Assembly: GCA_963580285.1 (NCBI GenBank) | Contig: OY757011.1 | Span: forward strand, 199,347,644 to 199,411,643 | From: Lucinisca nassula | Taxonomy: Eukaryota; Mollusca; Bivalvia; Lucinida; Lucinidae | Length of the DNA: 64,000 nucleotides | Reading direction: 5' to 3' | In this document: piece by piece, positions 54,593-64,000 of the stretch | Layout of the letters: every line of letters begins with the position of its first letter | Numbering within the stretch: the stretch's first letter is position 1 | Made by a program: the position numbers and the translations under genes | The notes under the pieces: generated by a model | The model's input: only the letters and a program-made list of their open reading frames with translations | Database searches by the model: none | What the model was told of the DNA's origin: nothing

Positions 54593-54740
54593 GCCAGGTA
54601 ATTGTATTAAAAAAGTCTCTTGTCTGAAGTGCAGACTCTTTCATTTAAGACCTTACCCCTTAATCTGAGGGGCTCAGTACAGTTGCGTTTCAACAGATCA
54701 AATACCTTTGGTACCATTAAAATTGAAGTAGTTTAAAGCA

Positions 54741-54934
54741 TTGCATGCGGGAATCCCCTAAAGGGCTAGCTTGGCAAACAGAGCAGGCCCAGATCACACG
54801 TTCTGCAGCATCTGCTCAGAGCCTACACTATTTTCCAACAGAGTTTTCCATTAAAAATAGGCCTGACACCCCATATATGACAGACGTGTCAAACATATAG
54901 CAATGGAAGAGACCACTAGTATACAATGGGTTAA
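54741..54934 (-). mobile_element. MITE family E copy
   Basis: 'ttggcaaacagagcaggccc' core side and 'agtatacaatgggttaa' end. The left border is eroded. A fragment of a pogo-like MITE end lies just upstream (54680-54735). Confidence 0.5.
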
Positions 54935-55454
54935 GCCATTGAGGGTAAATCATAGTAAGGATAACTTAGGGATATCTTTTGTGACCTTGATATAAAATAA
55001 AGGTATTCTGTGTGAACCTACTAGCATCAACACAAGGCAATTTTAATGGGTGCATACAACATGCATTTTCAAGATAAAACAAGAGGACCATGACAGACCT
55101 AAATTGTTCACCCGAGACAAAAGGTGTTAGGTACCATTTCATAATGCCTGTAGCTCTGTCTTTAATTCTGTTCAGCAGAGCAGAACCATTTTAATAATTG
55201 AGGTGAACGTTTTGTTAGATTATTTTTAAATTGAGCCACTGGCTTCAGAATATGTCATTTAAGCTGGAGCAGCCATCTTGTTCAGTGGAAACAAAAATGG
55301 CAAAAAACTTAGCAGCCTTGTTCAAAATTTACACAAGTACAATTTACCACCTGATGTTGGGTCTAAAAATAGCTAGATGAGTGGCAAATTGTGCAGAACC
55401 TAATGAGACAATACATTCTGTGACATCACATCTTGGTCTTCAGAACATTTGATT
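54935..55454. other. No gene seen; degenerate module
   Basis: Contains a fragment of the 'gcagccatcttgttcagtgg' module of 51306-52666. Non-coding. Confidence 0.45.
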
Positions 55455-55762
55455 GTTTGTTTGTATTGGAGTTTAACGGCCCAGTCAACACATTTTTAGG
55501 TCATTTTTGAGCCAGTCAGTTTACCTATTCACACTTTTCCTGGGCAGGTTTATAAGTAAGGGGTTAACCAGTACAGTGCACATTCTCTCGCCAGAAACTG
55601 ACAACTGCCCTTCTTGAATCAGCAGAAGGGAGGGAATGACCGTAGAAAAGATTTCATGATCAATCTCCACGAAAGAATGTTGCCGACTCTGGCAGGTATC
55701 AAACCCGCGTCCTCCTGATCACCAGTCAGACACTCATCCTACTGAGCTACCGAGGCCGGCCC
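55455..55762 (-). repeat. SINE S1 copy, minus strand, near full length
   Basis: Tail 'ggagtttaacggcccagtc' to head 'ctactgagctaccgaggcc'; B box 'gggtttgatacc' on the minus strand. Confidence 0.7.
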
Positions 55763-55794
55763 AGTTTGATCATACTGTCTGTCCAAATACATTT

Positions 55795-56030
55795 GAGCCC
55801 CGCCAAGCGAATTTGGGTCTTCGAGCATTCAGTCATGACAAATTTTAACTGCGCATGCCCAGCCATTCAGAGGGGCCAGGGATATGGCTTTCTGTCTGAA
55901 GGTTCCTCTTGATTCACTGCTTGTATGAGCGAGCAGCGAAGGTTCTGGCGAGGCTGCGTGGATGCGCAGGCTCGCCTGAACCTTCGCTGCTCACATAGGC
56001 GCTAAGCACCAAAATCACTTGACGGGGCCC
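55795..56030 (-). mobile_element. MITE family F copy
   Basis: Reverse-oriented relative of 1923-2160, with ends 'gagccccgccaagcgaat' and 'cacttgacggggccc' and the same GC-rich hairpin. Confidence 0.65.
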
Positions 56031-57190
56031 ATTTGGTAAACACAGTACAGTAAACTGATTAGGTCTTCCAACATATGGCAATCAGGTTAAGACCAGTATT
56101 AGTGATATTACAACACAACAGGTGTTATGAAACTCCCAGCAAGATGGCCATGATAGTCAAGTACAGCTCTACAGTATACTGTAATGATCCATAGTATTAG
56201 GGGTCACCCAGGCCTAAGCAAACAGTGCAGACCCAAATCAGACTGCTCCTTCAGGATATACACTGTTTGCCATTCTTTCAGCATTTTTGGACTGCATGCT
56301 TGATTGTGAAACTTTGTTAATATTTTAGGAGAATGACAGCAAGTCCTCAAGGTGTCCAAATGTTTTAGGATTTTTACGTTAGGTTTTTTATGACTGAATT
56401 ACAACATTACCTCTTTGCAGATGCAATACAAAAACCTTTGTAAACTAAAAAATCTCTGACACACAAGCCCTGTGTGAAAAAAAAACCTGCAACCAGATAA
56501 GACACAAACAAGTGTGCTTAGCTATAGAGCTGCTCAATCCAACACCAAAGCAACAAGTCAACACCAAAGAAACAAACCAACACCTATAAAGCATTGTGAT
56601 CTTTAATTAAAGTATTGTGAGATTCTGCTGTTTACCCATTTTACACCAAATGTAATTTTCCATCTTGTATATGAGTCCATTTCAAAACTTAGTTGTGGCA
56701 AGTTGTGTTGTCTTAAAAATTTTTTGGAAAATAAATGAACTTTTTGCAACAAGTGTAGGCCCTGATTAGAACCTGGTGTCTGATCTCAGCCTGCACTGTA
56801 TGCAAACATTCACTGCCCAGCAGATGCCATATAATGATCAGGATCTTCACTGTTTGTTAACAGGATTATTCATCAAAAAAAAAAAAAACTTGTCTAAAAT
56901 ATAACAATTGATGAGTTGTCCAGTATACAATGAATGTCCTCAGCCATATGCATGTGGAAGATTCAGATCAATGTGTATGTGTTCATGTTGGAGTTCACCA
57001 GCCTAGCCTAGCAAGTACAATATCTAATACAGGGTTATTTTTGCTGAAAAAATGTGTGTTGCACTAATCACATTTTTTTTCAGCTAAAATATCAGTGATT
57101 TTAAAATATCAAATAATCCAAGTTCAAATAAGAACTGATGACATCATTAGTTCTGAACAAGTTGGCCCTAGGTGAATAGCTAGCTATCCG
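56031..57190. other. No gene seen; MITE remnants
   Basis: Degenerate fragments of families D and E lie at about 56220-56275 and 56636-56870. An A run occurs at 56876-56889. Non-coding. Confidence 0.45.
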
Positions 57191-57421
57191 TTAACCCATT
57201 GCATATGGGGGAAACCCCTAAAGGGGTACCTTGGCAAACAGTGCAGGCCCAGATCAGACGCTGCAGAACGCAGCGTTTGATCAGGGCCTGCACTATTTAC
57301 TAACAGAATTTTCCATCAGAAATAGAGTAAGAAAGAAAAATAGGCCTACCACCCCTTATATGACAAATGGACTTGTCCAACATATAGCAATGGAAGAGTC
57401 CACTAGTATACAATCGGTTAA
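57191..57421 (-). mobile_element. TTAA-flanked MITE family E copy, complete
   Basis: TTAACCCATTGCATATGGGG to TACAATCGGTTAA with the core 'agatcagacgctgcagaac' / 'gcagcgtttgatca'. Confidence 0.65.
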
Positions 57422-57711
57422 CCTATTCTGTCCTAATCTTCTGCTCAGGAGACCATTTCAACATTGGGATGCGAGGTTGAGTTATTTTTCATATGGAAAA
57501 TGGCTGAACTTTCTGCAAATGGTGAAGGTCCAGATCAGACTCTGTATTCTGTGGGATTGGATCTGGGCCTGCACTGTTTGCCTGTGTCCTCTGTAAAAGG
57601 ATCATAACATAATTTTTAAACAGGAAGTATCAAAGGGCAGTCGCTGAAACTGTAAGTATGATATTTTTTTATATTTGTTGAATTTAAGCATTTTAAAAAA
57701 GTAGCAAATGT

Positions 57712-57712
<1 letters not shown>
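57422..57712. other. No gene seen
   Basis: A partial MITE E core at 57500-57590 ('gaaggtccagatcagactct'). Otherwise non-coding. Confidence 0.45.
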
Positions 57713-57786
<74 letters not shown>

Positions 57787-57802
57787 CATGCGTGTGTGTG
57801 TC
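57713..57802 (+). repeat. (TG)n microsatellite
   Basis: Long GT tract with minor interruptions near 57782. Confidence 0.95.
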
Positions 57803-58082
57803 AATTTTCTGTATAATAATCACTCTGTCTCTTAGTTCAATATAATCCTTTATTTGGCAAATACAACAACAACAGAAAAGCAAAAATCTAGCAGATATTG
57901 ACCCAGTCTACCTAGCTTTATGAAGTGGATTCTTCCTATTTTGAATCTGGACACATCCTGTTCTTGTTAATACAACCGAGAGTACATGTATTTAGTCACA
58001 ACCATTTACATAAAACAAACAGTATAGATTCCAATAGATTCCGATGAGATGGCTCATAAGGAGCCATCTCATCTGGATCTAT

Positions 58083-58258
58083 ACCGGTTGTATAGCTATA
58101 ACACACTGGTTGTATAGCTATCATACACTGGTTGTATAGCTATAATACACTGGTTGTGTAGCTATCATACACTGGTTGTATAGCTATCATACACTGGTTG
58201 TATAGCTATCATACACTGGTTGTATAGCTATCATACACTGGTTGTGTAGCTATCATAT
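58083..58258 (+). repeat. 22-bp minisatellite
   Basis: About eight tandem copies of 'actggttgtatagctatcat' + 'ac', with tata/tgta and tcat/taat variants. Confidence 0.9.
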
Positions 58259-58352
58259 CTATAGGATTAAATATCATGACAAAGTGCAATAAAGTAAGCT
58301 CAGATTATCAGACCTACAAATGAGCTTTATTCCAAGAAGCAAATGAACATCT

Positions 58353-58566
58353 TTTACCCTTATCTTGTTGAATATTCATTTAAGCCACACCCATTTCTGT
58401 CTATCAACCAATTAAATTACTTGATGTAATTTATTGCTACAAATTCATAAACTGAATGCCAAACAGTGTAGATCCTGATCAGATGGCTTCTTCAGAAGCC
58501 ATCTGATCTGGATCTACACTGTTTGCAAAGATAGGGGTTGTCGTGGACAGCAAGATAAGGGTTATA
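58353..58566 (-). mobile_element. MITE family D copy, diverged
   Basis: 'ttacccttatcttgttgaat' to 'cagcaagataagggtta' with hairpin 'gatggcttcttcagaagcc'. Confidence 0.55.
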
Positions 58567-59322
58567 TAATAATACAATGTCACAACCGACTAGTTGCTGA
58601 AATCAAAACAGTGTACACTCAGCCTAGTTATTCTATTCCTTTAGGAACAGTCTAGTCTAGGTATACACTGTCTAAATGGTGGCCAACTCTGAGGAGCCAA
58701 GACAAGCAAAAATGTTTCTATTAACATGTGCATCCGGCGACGACTCAGATCAGCCTGCCCAGAAAACAGATTGAGCATTGTCTTTGCTGTATGCTACATG
58801 AATGCCCATGAACCAAAGTTTCTTCATCAAGACAAGAACAACTACTCAGTCTGAGTATTTGCACACGCTGATTTTTGTCTTCAGTGTGCACACATCAAAA
58901 GACACATTTTAACACACAACAGCACTTATGGGGTTTTAATAATGTAAGTCAATCATGATTATTGCACAAAAAAGTAAGCAGTACATAGGAGCCTTACCAT
59001 GAGAAAACCTGTCTTCTTGGGTAAGACAAACTAAATCTGCTAAGCTAAATAGATTAGCAAGTCTTAAAAATTTTAAACATAGGAATTATTGTACATGTAC
59101 TATCCAAGCAGCGAACACAAAGGAGCTGATCAGACTGCGCATTCGCGCAGTCTGATCAGAACCTTTGTTGTTCGCAAATGACAAAAACAGGTTTACTCCT
59201 AATGTGGCACATTTATCATAAATGCTACATAAGTCTTTCAGTAACATACAAGAAATAAATATTCACCATTCCCACAGGGGAGGCAACTCTTATGACTTCT
59301 TTGATATTTTCCTACAAAGGGA
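58567..59322. other. No gene seen; short palindromes
   Basis: Inverted repeats at about 58602-58672 ('agtgtaca' / 'tgtacact'-type ends) and 59126-59163 ('ctgatcagactgcgc' / 'gcgcagtctgatcag'). Non-coding. Confidence 0.45.
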
Positions 59323-59600
59323 TACAGTTGAACATGGATGGCTCAAACACCTTTGGTACCATAAAAAAATGTTCAAGACATGGGTAGTTCAAGCAACTGA
59401 AGGCTGATCATAGTACTGGGCCATGTGACATTAAGAAAGTCATTTAGGTATATCTTTTGAATGTTCAACAAGATAAAGGTATTATCTTTGTACTCATTAG
59501 AATGACTGTGGTGATTCTAATGGATGAAGGGATTCTAATGAGTACAAGCAGCATACATGCTCAAGATAAAGGAAGAAAATCTCTCTCAAAAACACTATTT
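59323..59600 (+). mobile_element. pogo/Tigger-like MITE, partial
   Basis: 'tacagttgaacatggatgg' + 'ctcaaacacc' left end and a hairpin 'tactcattagaatgactg' / 'attctaatgagtac' match 31598-31948. The right end is missing. Confidence 0.5.
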
Positions 59601-59689
59601 CTTATCTGGAGGTGTGAGAGAATTCTCTTGGGACTAAAGAACGGGCTTGATTGAACCATGGTGCACCCCCAAACCATGGTGCACCCCAA

Positions 59690-59997
59690 CCTACTGGGGC
59701 TTGGAGAAATAGATTGGGCTGCATGGTGCTTCCTGGCAGAGTTGAAACTGACTAAACTTGTGTACTGGTAAACCACTTAGGTCTAAGCCTGTCCAGGGAA
59801 AGTGATGCGAGTCGGAACGCTTCTTAAACCCCAGCGGATCGCTTCATAAACCCTAGCGGTTTCTATGTGCGGTAGGGCTTGAGATGTCATTTCATCTCAA
59901 CGTCAGGTAAAACTTTCACAAAATCTGAAGCAGCATCTCCGAAATGACCTAAATAATGTTGACAGGGACATAAAACCTGACCTGAAAACAAACAGAA
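59690..59997 (+). repeat. Interspersed repeat family A copy
   Basis: From 'aacctactggggcttgg' to 'gttgacagggacataaaacc'. Confidence 0.65.
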
Positions 59998-60039
59998 CAA
60001 TGGTAAACAAGCCATCAGTGTTGGAGTCTTTGAAGTTTC

Positions 60040-60316
60040 ATTACGAAAACATGCCTATACAAACGCATTGTAATCTTTACCGCCGAAAAAACAAAATTTA
60101 CTGCGAAAAATTTTGATATTTTTCTTATTTTTGCTCAAAATATAGATTGTGGGTACTCGTTAGAACCGCCTAATCGAGGCGGTTCTAACGAGTACCCACA
60201 ATCTATATTTTAGAGCAGTAATAAGAAAAATAAGGTTTACCCCTGTAAACCCCAGTTTTACTCTATAAAAGTGGGGTTCAAGGGGGTCAAAATTATATAG
60301 CCGTATTCTCATGATG
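60040..60316 (+). mobile_element. MITE family C copy, complete
   Basis: 'ttacgaaaacatgcctata' / 'atagccgtattctcatgatg' ends; the central hairpin 'gggtactcgttagaaccgcc' / 'ggcggttctaacgagtaccc' is perfect. Confidence 0.75.
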
Positions 60317-60766
60317 TCACTGAATCATTTGTAGAAAGGCTTTTACTCATGCAGGAAAGATTGATTGTATTGGGGTTGAACGACACGTCAATCCTTGTGA
60401 GTCATTGTGTGCCATCTCCCACAGGAAGGGAGAAAAGGGATATAAGAGATGGTAGAGGAATGAAAGAGAACGGACAGGGAAGAAAGAGGAAAATGAATGG
60501 AAGTGAAGAAACAGAAGAAATAACACCTTTCCCCTTCTTCCCTTACCTGCTGCACGGCCAGCAGGCCTTGGCCAACTGAAAGGCAAAATCAGTTGAAAGC
60601 CCTGGTGACATAAGATACACTACAACTTTGCCTCATCCAACCATTCCCAACCCCCATTCCCCTGCAGGAAAGCATGTGCTTTTGAAGAAAACAGACGAGT
60701 CACCTCCCGTTATAGTTAGCTTTTCATTAGACGAGATAGTAGCCTCCCCTCATAGTTAGCTTTTCT
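60317..60766. other. Fragment related to the 1.95-kb segments; no gene
   Basis: 60400-60570 ('cccacaggaagggagaaaag', 'cttacctgctgcacggccag', 'cagcaggccttg') is a diverged relative of 34430-34570. A short duplication ('cctcatagttagctttt' type) follows at about 60705-60765. Confidence 0.45.
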
Positions 60767-60978
60767 TTATTTTGTAGCTGAGACAGGACCTAAATTCACC
60801 ACAACCCTATGTTCTAGCCAGACTATAGGAGGTTCTTGATTCTCTGTGGGCAGAGAAGATGCTGTATTCTTGTAGTTATGTTTCAGCATGAAGCAGACCT
60901 TCACATCCCCTTCCTGGACTAGAGGTGTCACCTTACATATCACGCCGATCTTGTTGGCCTTCCGGAAAGCAACAACAC
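60767..60978 (-). CDS. Terminal exon of an unidentified host gene
   Basis: On the minus strand a strong acceptor (TTTGTGTTTTTCAG) precedes an open exon encoding about 69 residues, from 'VVAFRKANKIGVICK' through 'VKVCFMLKHNYKN' to 'LEHRVVVNLGPVSATK' and TAA. The composition looks coding (beta-rich, balanced charge), unlike the repeat-derived frames nearby. AATAAA overlaps the stop codon (60766-60771 on the plus strand). The first base completes a split codon (phase 2 intron). Upstream exons would lie to the right, probably beyond 64000, since 61-64 kb is mostly repeats. I do not recognise the protein. Confidence 0.5.
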
Positions 60979-61519
60979 TGAAAAACACAAAAACATGAGC
61001 ATGGATTTTTGACAATCAGGGCCCAGTTGTTCAAAGCATCGTTAGCTTAACAAACCTATTTGTGGTCAAAATGTTGATTGTCCAGAAAGTTCAATATCTA
61101 ATACAGAAATGTTTGCTGAAAAAATGGGAGTAGCTTTTTGCAAAAGCTCCTCCCATTTTTTCAGCAAAAATACTAGCATATTTGCCATATTAAATGGTCA
61201 AAGTCAAAATTGTTAAATAACAACATCGGTGGATTTGAACAACTGGGCCTAATACAATAGTATACCCATGCAGTATAACAGTATACACATGTGGTATAAT
61301 GTTATCTTTCATAGCTCTAGAAGCAGAATTATTTGTATGGAAAATCTGTGAAATTTGCCAAACACAGATTGCAGATGATTGTCAACAATGCCTAATTCCC
61401 ACAACCTATCATTATTTACAACAATATATCTCTGCAAACCACATTTTCCTTCATCAAGTTGGGTTGACAAGGATGTTCAGTACATGGACTTGTTGACATT
61501 ACATGGAGGAATAATACAT
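60979..61519. other. Probable intron; contains a hairpin
   Basis: An inverted repeat at about 61110-61167 ('tttgctgaaaaaatgggag' / 'ctcccattttttcagcaaa') and no other feature. Confidence 0.45.
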
Positions 61520-61731
61520 ATACAGTAAAATTCCTGTATTAAGACCACCTTTGGGACTGTTCAAAAGTGGTCTTTAAGACCACTTTTGAACAGTCACAAA
61601 GGTGGTCTCTGTCCAGAGGACACTGCATGTAGAAACCACAAAGAAAGAATAACTGCAACCTACTAAATAAGCTTTTTAAAGCATATTTAGTCTTAATTTT
61701 AGGTGGTCTTAATAGCGGAATTGTACTGTAG
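61520..61731 (-). mobile_element. MITE family B copy, complete
   Basis: Inverted ends 'tacagtaaaattcctgtat' and 'atagcggaattgtactgta'; same hairpin centre as 53565-53775. Confidence 0.75.
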
Positions 61732-61794
61732 GTGTACATTCTTTCAGACCTCCAAGAATGATATGCTTTCTGGTAAAAAAAAATCTTATAATTT

Positions 61795-62150
61795 ATTTTT
61801 CTGCTGCAAACAAAGAATGTAGGTGCTTGTTAGGACCGCCTCATCCAGGCAGTGAGCCTCACTGAGGCAATGCTAACGAGTATCAACAAAGTGTTTAATA
61901 ATTAGCTAAACAAAGAAAAATATCTTTAAAATGTGTGTGGTGTGTATACTTAATAGATATGCCTTGATGAGGTAATTCTAATGAGTACACACATCATACC
62001 ATTATTTTACTGAAGATCAAAATGCCATCCCTAAATCATCCGCACTATGTCTCCTAACCTGGCACTATGACTCACGCTGCAGCTAACTTGAACAAATTTT
62101 CATGGTCACTCATGTGTTGGAGTCAATGAATTTTGACTGAACATAAAAAC
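61795..62150. mobile_element. Degenerate hairpin-core MITE remnants
   Basis: Two eroded copies of the 'gtgcttgttaggaccgcctc' / 'gatgaggtaattctaatgag' core and the right half of a pogo-like MITE ('aacaaattttcatggtcac'). Confidence 0.45.
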
Positions 62151-62269
62151 CAAAGACACAATTATACACAATTGGTGAGCCTGTTGAGAACTATCAGTTT
62201 CAAATCCAAGCTAGCTTGAGTCTAACAATAAATATATGGTTGTGCATCAAATACTCTCAAACTGCCTAA

Positions 62270-62570
62270 GCCAGCCTCGGTAGCTCAGTTGGATGCGCAT
62301 CTGACTGGTGATCAGGATGCAGGTTGGATACCTGCCTGGGTCGGCAACATTCTTTCGTGGAGATTGATCATGAAATCTTTTCTACGGTCATCCTCTCCAT
62401 TCCGCTGATTCATGAAGGGCAGTTGTCAGTTTCTGGCTGAAGAATGTGCACTGAACTGGTTAACCGCATACGTATAAGCCTGCCCAAGAAAGTGTGGATA
62501 GGTAAACTCACCAGCTAAAAATGACCTAAATAGTGTTGACTGGGCCGTTAAACTCCAAAACAAACAAACC
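62270..62570 (+). repeat. tRNA-derived SINE S1, full length
   Basis: Head 'gcctcggtagctcagttgg' (A box), anticodon arm 'ctgactggtgatcag' with GGT as in tRNA-Thr, B-box region 'aggttggatacc', body, and 3' end 'gttgactgggccgttaaac' plus a CAAA-rich tail. It is the best reference copy of the family in this window. Confidence 0.75.
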
Positions 62571-62689
62571 AACTGCCTAAATTTTTCACTACTTCTGGCA
62601 GTTTCGTGAAATCAAGACTCAGAGACTCCCTATCATAATATTTAGATCAAACAATTTACCATGACAAAGACAAGACTTCTTGGTTTAAC

Positions 62690-63950
62690 CATCACGAAAA
62701 CACGCCTGTATTAATTTAGACTCCCTTGAACCCCAATTTTTATCCCCACACTTTTCGAAGAAAAAGTGGGGATATTGTAATGGTCTTCGTCGTCCGTACG
62801 TACGTACGTCCGTCCGTCCGTCTTACCGGATAACTCTCCAAGACGGTTATAGATAGAAACTTGAAACTTTGGGAACTGATAGATCTTTGGTCTGGGGAGT
62901 GCATGACACTTTCGGAATTTTGATCACATCCCTACGGGTTGGGCCAGGGGGTGGGAACGGGGGTCAAAAATCAAAATTTCCAGAACATGGTCGTTTAGTA
63001 TATCAAAGCGAACGGCATGATGAGTAGAAAACATTACAACCAAAATTTGACCCCTGGGGTCAATTTTGAGGTCACCAGAGGTCAAAAACTGATTTTGACC
63101 CCTTTACCGGATAACTCCTCCTAGACGGTTATAGATAGAAACTTGAAACTTTGGGAACTGATAGATCTTTGGTCTGGGGAGTGCATGACACTTTCGAAAT
63201 TTTGATCACACCCCTACGGGTGGGCCCAGGGGGTGGGGCCCGCGGGGGTCAAAAATCAAAATTTCCAGAACATGGTCGTGTAATATATCAAAGCGAACGG
63301 CATGATGATTAGAAAACATTACAACCAAAATTTGACCCCTGGGGTCAATTTTGAGGTCACCAGAGGTCAAAAACTGATTTTGACCCTTTTACCCCCATAC
63401 ATTACTGTAACCGGATAACTCCTCCTAGATCGTTATAGATAGAAACATGAAACTTTGGTCTGGGGAGTGCATAACACTTTCGGAATTTTGATCCTAACCC
63501 TGGGAGTGGGGCCAGGGTTGGGGCACCTTGGGGATAAAAAATCAAAGTTTTCAGAACATGGTCGTGTAGCATATTAAGTCGAACGACATGATGTTTAGAA
63601 TACATCACAATCAAAATTTTACCCCTCGGGTCAAACACCCCTAGGGGATGGCCCAGGGGATGGGGCCCGCGGGAAAGCGTGGGGATATGCGCTGGCTTGC
63701 CATCGACTGCGGGATTCTAGTATATAGTTAAACTGAGGTTTGCAGGGGATACCTTATTTTTCTTATTTCTGCTCAAAATATAGATTGTGGGTACTCGTTA
63801 GAACCGTCTCACCGAGGCGGTTCTACCAAGTGCACACAATTTTTATTTTAGAGCTGAAATAAGAAAAATATCACAATTTTTCATCCTAAAATTTTCATTT
63901 TTTCGGCGATAAATATTACAATGTATTTGTATAGGCGTGTTTTCGTAATG
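62690..63950 (+). mobile_element. MITE family C copy split by a 1-kb insertion
   Basis: Left part 62690-62740 ('catcacgaaaacacgcctg' ... 'cttgaaccccaattttta') and right part about 63726-63950 (hairpin 'gggtactcgttagaaccgtc', end 'ataggcgtgttttcgtaatg') are separated by the repeat at 62741-63725. Confidence 0.7.
62741..63725 (+). repeat. Element with three tandem units of about 290 bp
   Basis: Begins 'tatccccacacttttcgaag' and ends near 'gcgggattctagtatatag'. After 'gtacgtacgt' / 'ccgtccgtccg' repeats, the unit 'ccggataactc' ... 'ggtctggggagtgcat' ... 'tcaaaatttccagaacatgg' ... 'ggtcaattttgaggtcacc' occurs about three times (62826, 63109, 63411), the last partly deleted. No coding frame. Confidence 0.65.
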
Positions 63951-64000
63951 AAATGAGAAATACTGTCTGTGGCGTAGAAGTATCAAATGATTGAATAACT

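Overview
This is a gene-poor, repeat-saturated stretch of an animal nuclear genome. Intron-style splice signals, tRNA-derived SINEs, many small inverted-repeat transposons, an env-bearing LTR retroelement and hammerhead ribozymes together suggest a marine invertebrate, most likely a bivalve mollusc. That assignment is inference; no host gene in the window is long enough to identify the species. The only candidate host coding sequence is one terminal exon on the minus strand near the right end (60767-60978).

Layout. 1-4.3 kb: nested MITEs and SINE-like repeats. 4.36-7.01 kb: an old, degenerate copy of a 52-bp AT-rich satellite. 6.5-12.75 kb: a 3.1-kb direct tandem duplication. 11.68-18.04 kb: a foldback-type element whose long terminal inverted repeats enclose about 100 copies of the 52-bp satellite, flanked by a 9-bp target duplication. 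19.1-20.7 kb: SINE, mariner remnant and MITE. 20,726-30,873: a complete LTR retroelement of the Ty3/gypsy group. 30.9-45 kb: repeats, a 1.95-kb segment present twice (each copy with a hammerhead ribozyme and two 5S-rRNA-like units), a LINE remnant and many MITEs. 45.36-49.7 kb: a mariner transposon split by a 3.1-kb insertion. 49.7-64 kb: MITEs, SINEs, microsatellites and the host exon.

The main object is the LTR element. Its two 406-bp LTRs differ at 2 positions and are flanked by the 4-bp duplication GCGG. Inside are a tRNA-His primer site, gag with a zinc knuckle, a textbook -1 frameshift signal (TTTAAAC, UAA, 7-nt spacer, 11-bp stem), pol (protease, RT, RNase H, integrase), an unrecognised third gene, and an env with signal peptide, basic cleavage site and fusion peptide like those of baculovirus F / errantivirus Env proteins. 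One splice donor before gag and two acceptors, each shortly before the third gene and env, suggest spliced subgenomic RNAs. Most reading frames carry frameshifts or nonsense codons despite the young LTRs, so this copy looks defective or the assembly has homopolymer errors.

The second strand of interest is RNA-like and structural DNA: three hammerhead ribozymes (34.73, 40.02 and 44.97 kb), four 5S-rRNA-derived hairpins beside two of them, and the satellite-filled foldback element.
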